64,000 nt of DNA from the NCBI RefSeq assembly GCF_015706575.1, contig NW_024037076.1, positions 8,032,777 through 8,096,776 of the forward strand, written 5' to 3'. Under the pieces are notes generated by a model, which saw only the letters and a program-made list of their open reading frames with translations, was not told where the DNA came from and did not search any database. Source of the DNA: Patiria miniata (lineage: Eukaryota > Echinodermata > Asteroidea > Valvatida > Asterinidae). Below, piece after piece: positions 21,858-34,800 of this stretch (position 1 is the first letter of the stretch; the number at the start of each line of letters is the position of its first letter). The position numbers and the translations under genes were made by a program.

Positions 21858-22824
21858 TCCGGATGGTCCGGGTATGGGCGCGTGGGACTTGACTAAAGGC
21901 TACTGCTGTCCAAGCTACACTGATGCATGCTACTATAGATCCCTTCGGTGTTATAACCTTATCAGGACCGGGGTATTTTGGGTCATCTCAGGACCGGGTG
22001 GCACATTATGCCCCCACCCATCCTAAATTCCAAATGCGAATACAGATTTTCCTAAAATGTGGCAGGAATGTTGATTGGCCAGTAAACAATATGACGTCAT
22101 TAGGTTGCACTGCGATGACCTAAGTAGCACGCTGGTTTTGTGCCCAGTTTGGGCTTTAAAAAGTATTTTGGGCATATTTTCTACAGTTTTCATTCAAATA
22201 TCGTCCAATTTGGCACAATTTGTTTGGGACATAAGGGCTTATGATCACGACGAAGTTCTGTATAGTCTACAATCTCCAGCTTGTAAACATCAAATTTGCA
22301 GTTATTATACCTTATCGCAAATTGGAATACTTTGCTCTCTAAGATTGACCGAAGCTATCTTTGATATTTGTACCTCCAAAGAGCTGGGTCAAATTATACA
22401 ATTTTATCGAGGCGAGAATATTTGCTCTACTCTTCGGTACCAGTTGGTTTTCGTGGAGATTAAACTCCGATTAAAGTTCTGGTTCACCAATCGAATTGCG
22501 TCTAGATTTGCTTTCTGCCCACATTTTGTCTAAAATAAACAAAATCAGCCTCCAAAGTATCTCATTTGAATATTTATTCCCCGTTGCTGGCGTAAAAGTC
22601 CGATGGGTCGGCCCCATTAATTACCAAAATGTCAACAAGTTTGATTTTTTCCCCACAAGTTCAACAAGTACGAGTTAAATTTAGTGCTAACACCGGCAGA
22701 CCGGCCTGAAAAGCTCGTGTTTAGGCCTCGGTGCAGTTTTTGGGGTAAAATCTGCTCGCCGTGTTTTGGATTACTTCTTGTCCGTTTTATGCAGAGGTCC
22801 AAGGCGGGCCAGATACAGCGAGCA
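21858..22824. promoter_or_regulatory. 5' flank of the lectin gene (putative promoter region)
   Basis: Lies between the inverted repeat and the signal-peptide exon. It includes a palindromic CRE-like TGACGTCA at 22092-22099 and a 152-codon plus ORF (22075-22533) that I do not recognise and consider noncoding. No TATA box at a convincing place. The promoter role is inferred from position only. Confidence 0.3.
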
Positions 22825-22867
22825 ATGCGGCTGCAGATTGTTGCGTTTTGTTCCCTGCTTGTTGCAG
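22825..22867 (+). CDS. Lectin gene exon 1: signal peptide
   Basis: ATG at 22825 encodes MRLQIVAFCSLLVAG, and the exon ends at donor CAG|GTAAGAG in phase 1. The next exon supplies two bases (G+TT makes Val) and continues VAAQNG into CTLD1, a good signal-peptidase site (VAA). The ATG is chosen because it gives a hydrophobic leader immediately before a consensus donor. An upstream in-frame ATG at about 22789 would add a charged stretch unlike a leader. Confidence 0.72.
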
Positions 22868-25800
22868 GTAAGAGCCCGTTTTCTTGCTCTATGTTGAGAG
22901 CTGTAGTTTACTCAAAAAAGGCGTTCCAGTGCCTAAGAGAAGTCTGCGGGTTATTATATGCACTGTTGGGGCGAGTGTTTAAAACTAAACAATAATCCAA
23001 TTAGTTTTATGTCCACTATAATATACTTGTGTGTTTCTGTCAGGTTGCCTTCAAAAAGGGTCCCGTTATAAGGACCGAAATATTACTTTATGCCCTTTAA
23101 TTTTGTTGAATTTGTTTATTTCAGGTCATTCCAGTTACGTTTGGGACAGTTTTATTCATGTTCATTTGTGATAGTCCTTATAAGGAAGAGTAATTGAAAA
23201 TGCCAATTAAGGGACTGATGATAAGTAATTGCTTCTCCCCCCCCCAAAAAAAAAGAACATTTGCTTTATAACTAAATATATGCCTTCAAAAGAGAATGTA
23301 CCAAAACTCGCATTTTTTTCAATTAATGTCAGAGGCAGATACATGAATTGTGTATGGGGGGGGGGGGGTTCAGGTCCGTCAAGCTGGTTTATGTCCGATT
23401 GTTGCAGACAGGGGGACATAATAGGTAACGCCGCACATTGTTACCGATTCACTTATTGACATTTTGTTGGGGGGGGGGTTGACAACCCCCCCCCCTCAAC
23501 AAAATGTCAAACCAGATTTACTTAAATTAATTCTCATCACTTCCAGGTTCGGATCCAGAGGGGGGGGGGGGTTGACAACCCCCCCCCCCCCCCCTCTGGA
23601 TCCGAACCTGGAAGTGATGAGAATTAATTTAAGTAAATCTGGTTTGATTCAAAGGAAACTGTTAGTCTACAACCAAATGCAAAGCCAACTTCGCTCACAC
23701 GGTTTTAAAACAGATACGTCCAGTTTTGTGTTTGACGTTTTAACAGCAGTCCCCTTGGTAGAAACTTTCTCCAAAAAAATATAGAGAGCACTTTTTTTTC
23801 AATTTCAAAAGTACAGTTCCAGGCAACTCCAATCGAAGACAGCAAGGTTATCAAAACATACGAAGTTTAACCTGGTGCATGCTATATAGCATTTCTCAAG
23901 AAACCGGGTTTTTATATTTAGACCCACTAACCTCGGCGATATTTTTTTCGGCAATTTTCTGACGACGCCGCCCTTAGAGATGAGCTCAATTCGTCAAGCC
24001 TGAGACAATATTATACGTAAAAGGAGCATCATTTGCAATTATAGAATCTTTGGCTTCAAGATGTTGTTCCCTGAAGGCAATTAATATTGGTATAAACTTC
24101 TATTATATTTACGAGCTTTTTTGGTGATGAGATACAAAGAGGGATGAGATGACCTAAGATCCACCCAATCCAATATGAGAGAAAATCACGCGCATTCGTA
24201 ATCCTATACACACGCTTATTTGCGTGAATTAGAAACTTGCAAACTCACCATTTTATTCGCAGAAAGTTATCTCCATAATTTATCTGATATCATAGATTGT
24301 CGCCCAAAAGCCCTACATGACTGTGAGCATATGTGGTCATGTAGACAAGGAACCACTTGACTTTTACTCAGATAAGATTCGTACCAGGCTCGGTACAGAT
24401 CTATCACGCCCATCAGGTACTAGGTCTGAATAACAAGGCTCATGATGCGACTTTATAGATTGGTTGACATTTAACCTTATAGTTTCTGAATCACGTAGAT
24501 CTGGGCTGCCGCTAAACACAGAATTTTGCCCAAGATTTTTTTGCTGAGCATAAAACGGTCACAAGCAATATACCAGTAACACAATGACAATTTAGCTGGT
24601 ACCCTGTAATGTTGCATTGGTAACAAATTTAGCAGAAATGGTGTTGGCGCTCCGTGAACTTTTCCCCATGCATGAGGCTTTGCATGGTGATGAAAACTAT
24701 ATCAGAAGTTTTGCGGCTCTTCAATTTTGAAGAGACGGTCTTCGATAAAAGCGAGAGGTGGCTCTGATAAGAATTGTGATCGGTATGCTCCGATCGTCAC
24801 ACTAAAAACTCCAAGTATCATTACACCTCACCTCCTTCAGGATGCATTAACTGTCCCCTATAGGTTGCTCGTCTTGCTGCATTCTGTCAAATTCCGTCGA
24901 TCCACAACGGATACTCTTTATTTTGTTTTTGGGGGGGGGCAGTTGTTGGTATCACAGACAAATTTATTAATTTACAAACACAAGTGGGGAGTAAAACAAG
25001 TTTCATTTTTCTATTCAAGATTTCTCAAAATATATACCAATCTTTTTAATGTAAATTATCAGAAATGTATGCCTACTGAATATTTCAGAAAGAGGCATGC
25101 AACTACAAGGGGAAATGCAAGGATGTCCTCCATCCAATAAATTATTATCCAATTGTACATTATTACGTCATTGTCTTGGATGACTGGGCAAGCGCAAACT
25201 GATAGCCTGTACGAAAGAGGTCAAAATCAGCACGTGACAATGACGTAATGAACTTAATAATAGCCTTGGATAAAGAACATCATTCAGGCCTTTTTTTGTC
25301 TAATGTAGTTGCCTCCTTCTGAAATATTCAGTAGGCCTTTATTTCTGATAATTCACATTGGAGACACCCTGTATAAATAATATAAGTGCGTGTATTTGAA
25401 ATGCTACTTGAACCTCTATTCAGTACATGTAATATAAAACATTAGCATAACTGCCGTTATTTTTCACGATCTTCTGTGGACGATAACATGTAGAAGAAAG
25501 ATCCACGGCAAAAGATTCAAGGTTTTGAAATTTCGAAACTTTGAAAGATTATAAATAAACTTCTAATCTTGGTCACAGCCATGACATTTGAACCAAAATA
25601 ATACTTTCTGCATGCCCGTGCTAGGAAAACAAGTGACACCGAACTTGTAACCTTTATCTTACTTTTCGAAGACCGGCATTTAGTTTTGTGAGGTCAAGGA
25701 ACCAGGGAAGCATAAATAAATAATGAAGTTGAAAATAAAAAAACCTTTCCTATTATTTCATCGATCTTTTATATGAATTCGTTTTGGAATGTCCTGATGT

Positions 25801-28800
25801 ACGCCGACTGCAAGTCCATTATGGGCCATAGCTATGGGGTATAGTTTTAGATTATAGGGATAAAAAAAGAGGTATCCTAACCGCCACTGAGAATCTCGCA
25901 TCCAACACCACAAAATAGGGTTAATTACTTAATTTTGATAAAGTTGAAGGAAACTTGAAACCGGGTGAGGACCACCAAACATTTCAAGTAACTTTTTTTG
26001 TTGAAAATACCAGCTCCTATTTTGTTTAATAATAACTTATATACGCTTTAAAATGATTATTTCTCAACACAATGCTGTTTTCTCTATCTCATTTGAACAC
26101 CTACATCCAGAGATATAGACAGTTAATTGAAAGGGACGATATGTCAATGTGGTCCAATGTGCATCAAAGTGGATGAAAGGAGATTAATATGCGAGTAATC
26201 TCTCTTTTGGCCAACCTTAATGTTCTTTAATTTGCCAATCAATATTTAGTTAGAACCTATATGATTCATTGATTATGTAACCGTTTGCATAATCATTGGA
26301 GCATCAACTTAGGTTGTTCCAACTCACTATTGATTGGCAAAGAACAACAGGTATAAGTTGGCCAACAGAACGATTGCTGACATGCATGTTTATTTAATAA
26401 TTTCCTTACATCCACTTTCCTGCAAATCTGGACCGCTATACTCTGGCCAGGATGTAGGTGTCCAAATGAGATATAGGGAAAACAGCATTGTGTTGAGAAA
26501 TAATCATTGTTTAAGGTATATTGAGCAAAATAAGAGCTAGTATTTTAAATATTTTTTTTTCTCTATTTTTTTTGATACACACTGTTGGTTTGTATTTTGT
26601 TTACACATTTGCACTGATTTATTGAATCTGCAGTTGCGGCACAGAACGGGATAGTGAAATGCGGGGGCAGTTGGCAGCAACTCGGCGAGAAATGCTTCCT
26701 GGCCGTGGCGGGCTCCAACCGCGACTGGAAAGACGCCCGGAGTGACTGCCAGACTAGGGCCGGAACTGATCTGGCTGTTATCCCTGACCAGGCGACCACT
26801 GTAAGTCAAAAACTGGGCCTGGGCAGGATCCAAGGATGGAAAACTGGTATTGAGGGGGAGTGGCTGCCACACACCGGCGGAATGTTGCGAAAATACTTGG
26901 GGGGGGGGGGGGAGGGGACCCAGATCATCATAATCGTCTTGTACTGTCGTTTATACTTATGAGGTCTAAAGGAAATTTGATATTTTTTGCCTAAATAAGG
27001 ATAACTTCACAAAGTCACAGGATGTCATTAGGGGTTTCCCCTCTCTGAATCGGAGGAGCAAAATTCCGAGCAACGTTTTCTTTGTGTTTCGTTTTGCTTC
27101 GTTTTTAACCCTTTGGTGCCCAGATTATTTGGATTAGGTGCACTGAGATTATAGCGTGTCACCCTATAGAAATACTGAAAGATAACTCCACCTGGGAATG
27201 AATTCTGGCGTAAAAAAATGAAATAAAACCCTCTTTCCCAAACGTATTATAAGGGTTGAAAAATTATCAATTCAATATATATATTTTTACGTATTTCCTC
27301 CCGAATAGATTCGTTCCTGGCCCATTTTATTTCTCATGGAGAACTGTAGATGAACTTATTCAGTCAATACGTCAACTAAAAACAAACCGACAGATCGACG
27401 GACCGACAGTCCAACGGACTAGCGACAGGCAACCGACCGACCGACCATAACGGTCCGTGCGAGAGGTGCTCTAATCGGTCGGTCGGTCCAGATAGTTTGG
27501 CTGTCTCTGCTTTTCTCCTGTGCTGATCTTTGAAGGCCCAATAAATTTCTCTCTTTTTTTTCAATCCAGACTTTCCTACAGTCGATGTTGGCAGGGGTCA
27601 CATCTCAGTATTGGGTCGGACTACATGACCTCCCCAATGAGAACGATTTCAGATGGGTCGACGGCCAGTCGCTTATCGATACAAACTACACGTAAGTTGC
27701 TTTGAAATGAGGTAGGGATTTGACGTTTTAAAATATGCCATGAGATCCTACTCAGTAATGTTAATTAAGTTGCATAAAACATGTAGCACTGGACAGTTTT
27801 TAACGTTTTTTTTCTTTAATTTGTAACAAGCCATGTCTCTCTCAATTCAGTATTTTTGTTCCGAGGCAGTTTTTTCCAACCAACTTATTACTTGAGCGCC
27901 CTCTGTTGCCGAATGAAAGTAATTTCATAGAAAGGCCGCAAACGCGGTGTGGTCAAATCGTGCCTTCGTGGAGTTGTCAATCGATCTCAACATATTCCTT
28001 CATGGGTACGGGTAAGGACGATCAACATTTATGACCTTGGCAACGAGTACATGTATAAAAAATGTATCACTTGTGAAGGTTTATCGTAAAAAGTCTATTT
28101 TTTTTTACAGGAAAGAGATTGAATTTTTGTGGTTCTGCTCAGGATGAAAACTTTCTTGCACATGTTGTATTAACTTGAGTAACTCCAGCTGACATGCTCC
28201 ATATTCATTTACATGTAACGCTGGAGGAATAACCTGTTCGTTAGAATGTGCATGGTAGCAAGACCAAGAGACCCTAAAAAAATGGCCTCTCAAAAATTGT
28301 TCATTTTCACCTCTAATATCCCATCCCAGAGTTCATTTACATACCTCATACATTCAGCAGTCATTTACAAAGCCTAATGTAATGATCGACTTGAAACAGA
28401 CTACAAAAAAAAATGTAAAAAATCTTGACGATTTCGGTGGATTGTTTGTAAAAAAAACGCCAGTTCCAACGGCTGTCGTCCATTTTGTTTTGCTAATTAT
28501 GTAAATGTATGCATCACGTGATGACATCAAAACAATCTGCGCGCGCGGTGTATGTGGGTACCACACCGCTTTCAGGCGCCGCAAGTGAGTTCCATTTTCG
28601 TCTGCCGGTGCGATGTCGTGGAGAGCATTAATAAATAATAATAAAAATTGCATTTATTATGCGCATATACCATGAAATGTTCAAATGCGCATTACAAAAA
28701 TTGTTTAGCTAAGATATTAAAAATACAAATTCGAATTAAACATTAATCTTAAATGTAAAAAACACTAGATATTTTAGAAAACACTGTCATAGCAATGAAA

Positions 28801-31800
28801 CTTAAAATTACAAAAACAAGACCTACATTTAAAATAGATAATAGTAAAACCTTATACGAATGCCTTTGTAAAAAGAAAAGTCTTAAGCTTAGTCTTAAAA
28901 ACTGTTAGAGACTGAACAGACTGAATTTCAGGCGGTAGCCGGTTCCATAAGCTGGGAGCGGCTTGTGCAAATGCACAATCCCCCATAGTCTTTAGCATTC
29001 TCCCAGATGGATAATCTAAAAGCAAGCGCCCATTGGATCGCAGGGAATACTTGGAATGGACCTTAACTTTCAACATATCTATAATGTATCTGGGAGCAAG
29101 ATCATGAAGAGCCTTGAAGGTCAACAGAAGGATTTTAAAGTGTATACGAGATTGTATAGGCAACCAATGTAACTGATAAAGTAGAGGAGTAACATGGTTC
29201 CACGATGGTTTGCCACAAACAAGCTCGTTGTCTCATTGTTTGTTAGTATTTTCTAACAAAATTGGGAATATTTCTCAGTCCCAGATTCATGTCTTATCAT
29301 TTTTGCATCATTGAGATGATAGCAAAAAGTGACGTCAGGTTGCAACATTTTTTTCCCATTTCTCTTCAACCTTAGGAACTGGGCGCCTAACCAACCCAAC
29401 AACGGTTGGCTTTTCTCTGAGGATTGTGTTACCTTCAAACCGTCCAATGGAAAATGGAATGACGCAGCCTGTGACTTCGGTACCAGACCTTACATCTGTG
29501 AAAGGAATAGCTGTAAGTGACAAACATCTCAGCTGATTGCTAGTATGGGCCCTTGGATTAGCATCGGAGATGTAACTGACAGGCCGGGAGGGGGTGGGGA
29601 CAGTCGTGTTTTTCCGTTACTCTCGAGGACGAGGCTTTGTCTTATCCTCTTTTCCTGTGATGTAACACTTTCTTGTAGACTAACCACACACCTTTACTCC
29701 TGAGGAACACCCTCAAGAAAAGACGAACTCCCGAGGACAACAAAGAATCTGGTGTTCTTTTTTTGTGTGATCTGGTCTCCGAGTGTGTGTAAAACATGTA
29801 CATCCACACATGCCCACACGTTTGTTTATGGTGTAAATCAAGGATTTATTTTTGTTCCTCTTCCCTTTTCCTTTGTTTGTACCCTAACTTTTTTGCAACA
29901 GCTCTCACTGGTTTTGTACATGTTTTCTAATCGAGGTCATCCTCGATTTGGTTCCTGTCCTCGATTCACCGATGATGTTGCTCGTGTGTGTCCTCGATTT
30001 ACACCATAAACAAATGCCTGCAACTAATTTGTGTCCCCATTCTTTGGAAAAACACACACCCCCCCCTTTATTTGGGGTAACTATTGAGCCTCTTATTAGT
30101 GAAGTACATAAAACGGTGCATCATTGGTTGACCATATTTTTGAAGACATTCGCTTTAAGTAGCGCAGTAAGGAATTATTCAAAGATAAATTGTAAAAAAA
30201 CAAAACCTAAAAAACAAAACAAACCAAAAAAACTGTTTAGAAAAAAATGGATTGCAAAAAATTGCAAATGAAGGTCGACATTTTTCCACAATGCACTGCA
30301 GGCAGGCCGGCCGGCCAGGATTTAATTTCTTCATCGAACTCTGCAACTTCTCTTTACAGTGGATCTCTCGATCTGTTCAGTTCAAAAGCATATTTCTGAA
30401 AGATTGCACTTACTGGAAAACTTATCAAGGAAGATTGTTAGAAATTCCTCTTTTTAAAATTGTTTATTTTGCTGACCTCACTTTTCCCAAAGCATCCATT
30501 CCAAAATGTGACGAGTCCCACGGTTGGAAGAGCCACAACGGCAAGTGCTACCAATTCTTCTACGATTACCAGACATGGCAGACGGCCCAAGACACCTGTT
30601 CTTTCTACAAGGATGGCCACATTGCGTATGTCAAGAGTCCCGAGGATCAAGCCTTTCTGGACGATCTGCAGCTCATGCATGGCTATTCCTACTGGATTGG
30701 CCTGCAGGTAAGTGTCAGCAGGTGTTTTGACACTACGGGCTCCGTGCGCGAACCACAGAGGGCTTTTTTTGACCGCTTTTGCCTTGGGAGTCCCGCGGAC
30801 GGGAAACACCGCATGTGCATATGGCTTGCTCGCATATGCGAAGGTCACATGACCTATTTCATTCTGAATGTGCCCAAAGCACAATGTGAAGGGCAGCCTT
30901 CAATATTGACTGTTTGCGAGGTCAGCGAAGTTTGCGAACTAACTTTGGTCCTTAGGGTCCGTGGAGTGTGATGGCCTAGCGGTTAAGAACACCGGACTCA
31001 CGTTCTGGTGTTTCAGAGGCAACAGTGACGTGGGTTCGAGCCCGCCGGCGGACACTTGTGCTCTTAAGCAAGGCACTTAACCATTATTGCTTTGTCCTTC
31101 GAATGGGATGTAAAGCCGTAGGTCCCGTGTGTTGTATAAATGCACGTAAAAGAACCCAGTAAACACTTATCGCTAAGAGAAGGGGTTTGCCCCAGTGTTT
31201 CTGGCCTCCTGTATAAACTCGCACGTGGAGTATTTAGGAGAAGAGCCAACCAAGAACCAAGAACCTTAGTTACCAGCCAACAGCAAGCTCTGCAGGTTCG
31301 TTTGCATCGTATGACAATGCACCTTTGTTACGCTAATTTGCTACAGCTGCTGAGTTCGCGGCGTATGCGAACCTATTGTACACGGAGTACTTATGGCCAT
31401 CTATCAATGCTCCGGTAATAAAATTCAAGTTTTTTTTTTTGCATCGGCGGTATTTGTTAAACGAGGAGCAAAGCGCTGCGTTCCCGAATATTTTCCTGAG
31501 ATTTGTTTTTGATAGTTGGCAAATTTTTCGGCACATCGTTTGTTAAATGTTGAATGTTAAATGTTGACAAGTCGAAATCAATTTCCTGTTATCGGAATGA
31601 GGAAAGAGTTCCATACTGGGCCTCCACTCATATTCCCTGATATGCTGAAAAGTACCAAAAGTTGTAAATCTGATGAAGAAACACTATTTAAGGAGAGCCA
31701 ACAATTTTAAAATACTTAAACTTTTTCTGTCATGGCCCATAGACTTAGTGCAGGAGGTCTGAGTGGTGGCCCAGTATGGAATTCTTTCCCGGAACGAAAA

Positions 31801-34800
31801 TTCCTTACCACAAGTTTCTTGGCCCTTGGGGAAATATTTCAACTTCACACCTTGTGGTATTCATCAAGCACAAAGACTGCAACAACTGATTATATTTTCA
31901 GGAAGCATTTTCCGTTAAAACACAAAGTTATTTGTACGAACTGGACTTTTTATATAACTAAGCACCGATTGTTCTGATACCGAAAATGTATACTTACCGT
32001 TGAGGGAGTACAAATGCACCGAGCCCATCATCTCACCTACGCGTGTTGATAAATCAACGTGAGTTTCCGTGATGAGCAGAACAAGGTCAATCAAGCATGG
32101 GTTGACAAGGCATACCTTTCAAATTTAAAGAGGTTGTGGAATGCTCGAAGACATTTCCGTCATTTTTCGGGTATATGTAGCCTAAGGTGTGATGAAATAA
32201 AAACGACTATTGTTTCTGTCATAAAATGAGTACAAAAGGTACTTTTGAGAGCTGTTTTTCAAGTCCTGTCATGCCTGTTTCGACCCGATCGTGCAATTTG
32301 TGTAAAAGTCGTCGTTGCGGGCAGCAAAGAAAACACACTAAATCGTGACGTAATAAACAGGACTCCCGATGCAGAGTAGCATAAACGAGTCCTGTTTATT
32401 ACGTCACGATTTACTGTGTTTTGTTTGCTGCCCGCAACGACGACTTTTACACAAATTGCACGTTCGGGTCAAAACAGGACCTGAAAAATAGCTCTCAAAA
32501 GTACCCTTTGTACTCATTTTATGACAGAAACAATAGTCGTTTTTATTTCATCACACCTTAGGCTACATATATCCAAAAAATGACGGAAATGTTTTCGAGC
32601 ATTCCACAACCTCTTTAAACCATTTTGTATATGGCTGCACCATAGAGTTAGGATTTTCTATTAGGAGCTTCTGAACTTTGGTCTTTATCACTGTTTGATT
32701 ATAACCATTTTGGAGCTATGTTGGAGTCTTGCTAGTGTGGAAGTGGTTTCTGAATATCAGATGGTCAGAATATAAGCAAATATGCTGTTTTGTGTCTCAT
32801 TATTTTCTAATTCTCTTCATTTTTGTTCTGTTCAAAATACAGGATGGTAGCACGAATGGTGCATACCAGTGGTCGGATAAAACCAAGTTTGACCTGACCA
32901 ACGATTTCTCCAATTGGGAGACTGGCCAGCCAACGAACAAGTACGTGGATGACTTGGGAGTCTTTCTCTAGAAACTACCTCTCAGACAATTGTTGCACGT
33001 AGGATTTGGCATTGCCATTGGGGAAGGGGGCATAAAATGAAAGGATGTGAACAAATTCTTCAATAACATTCCACAACTTTTTAACAAAAACAATTGAAAT
33101 TACCCGTGTCCATGATGTCCGAGGACGGTTATTCAGGGGTATAAGGAATTGGTCTGAATTGTGATGACAATGGTATATCACATGCATAGTCACCTTCTTC
33201 AAGTTAGTTGATTCACTTTTGTTTATATTATTTTTCCAATTTTTTGTTTTAGTTGGTATGGTAACGAGGGTGATTGTGGGAATGTGGACACATCAGGACA
33301 TTGGACCATAAGCAAATGCGACGACATGATTGATTACGTTTGTGAAATTCCTGAAGGTAAGAAACTTTGCTAAATTGTTTAATCCTTTACTTCTTGCAAT
33401 TGTTTCCATTGTTTACTTATGCCAAGCGGCAAAAGAACGGTTGAAAGAATTTGTCAGTTCAGCGAAAGACATCGCGTAGCTGGCAATCGGCTGAATGAGA
33501 ACGTGTCCCGGATGCTGATTTCGGGTGCAATTCAAAACATTACTCCACAACTTTTGAATTGATATCGAGATCCTAGAATATTGTTTTTTTCCTGGAATAT
33601 GCAGCATCCACAGAGCTAAAATTTCATCAGGTTAGTTGTTAAGCACCCTTCTTTAGATTTTGAGCACTTTTGTCGCTTCAAATGAAAGAAATGCACAAAT
33701 GACAAATGATCTACTCTACCCTTAAGGCGTTAAGTGGTGCATTCCCCTCCCTCATATCTGACTTTGCACAACCTTTCCACCCAGACGTGATAATCTCCAC
33801 TCTACTCACAAGTCACTTCGTATGGAACGGATGTAAAATACCAGTAATCATGGGGAGATCGATCCCTCCAAGTGGCATTTTCCAAAGTCTGGAATGCTCT
33901 CCCTCCTGAGTTACAACAGATGTCTTCTCTTAAGCGAATTTAATTGGAACTGAAAACTCACTTGTTTCAAAGGCATTTTTGTGTAAAACTGTAGACATTT
34001 GACGTTCAGTGCATCTGGGCCCAATTTCACAGTGCTGCTAAGCACAAAAATTTGCTTAGCACAAAAACAGTCTGGCTTATAAAAAGGTTACCAGCCAAAA
34101 CTCCATGTGATTTTCATGCTAAGCAAACAACAGCTGAATACTAATCACGAGCAATATACATCACGTGGAGTTTCGGCTGATAACCTGCTTTTATAAGCCA
34201 GACTTTTTTTGTGCTATCGGTACTCTATAAGACTCTGTTATTATTATTATTATTATTAACCGTGCGAAGAGAGAAATAGTTTCAGAAATAGTTTCAGAAA
34301 ACCTTTTGTTTCTCTTTCTCTTGTCTGTTTGTTTGTTTGTTTGTTCTCAGGCGCCTGTGCTCCTGGGTGGTATCTCGTCAACGGAAACTGCTACCAAGTC
34401 AACTCCCAAACTCTGAGGACCTGGACCGATGCCAAACAGTATTGTGAAGCACAGCTGGCCTTTCTGACCACCATCAAATCGTAAATATTTTGTTTTTCCC
34501 TGTAAAACAGAATTCAAGTATTGCACTGTCAAATATACAGTATCAACATTCAAAACTTTTTTTTTTTAGCATCTCAAAACAATCAGTTTATTTTTCTCAA
34601 AGGCTGTTTCCTGTTTTTTTTTTAAAAATTTAAAACTTTTTTGACCAAATGAAGAATCCATATATTAAGATATGATGAAAAGAATGAGTTTGTTAGAAAA
34701 CTTTGTAGTTTGTAGTGAGTGAAGCACATTCCCCTTCAAAACTGTTGGACCCCGGTGAAAAAAACAAAAAGCAAAAAAAAATCCTTTTCAATTTAAGTTA

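Larger units (their letters stand above)
22868..26633 (+). other. Intron 1 of lectin gene (3.8 kb)
   Basis: No coding exon recognised. Contains two nested poly-G hairpins (23456-23648), a foldback element (25048-25360) and a second foldback (26004-26546) ending 87 bp before exon 2. The 137-codon plus ORF at 24727-25140 has no family resemblance and runs into the foldback arm. Confidence 0.6.

Noticed and set aside
22075..22533. 152-codon plus ORF upstream of the lectin gene
   Set aside because: No recognisable domain or signal, lies in the presumed 5' flank, composition like noncoding DNA. Kept only as part of the flank.
24727..25140. 137-codon plus ORF in intron 1
   Set aside because: Ends inside a foldback arm and has no recognisable domain; no splice context.
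30438..30884. 148-codon minus ORF
   Set aside because: Shadow of the CTLD2 first exon on the plus strand.
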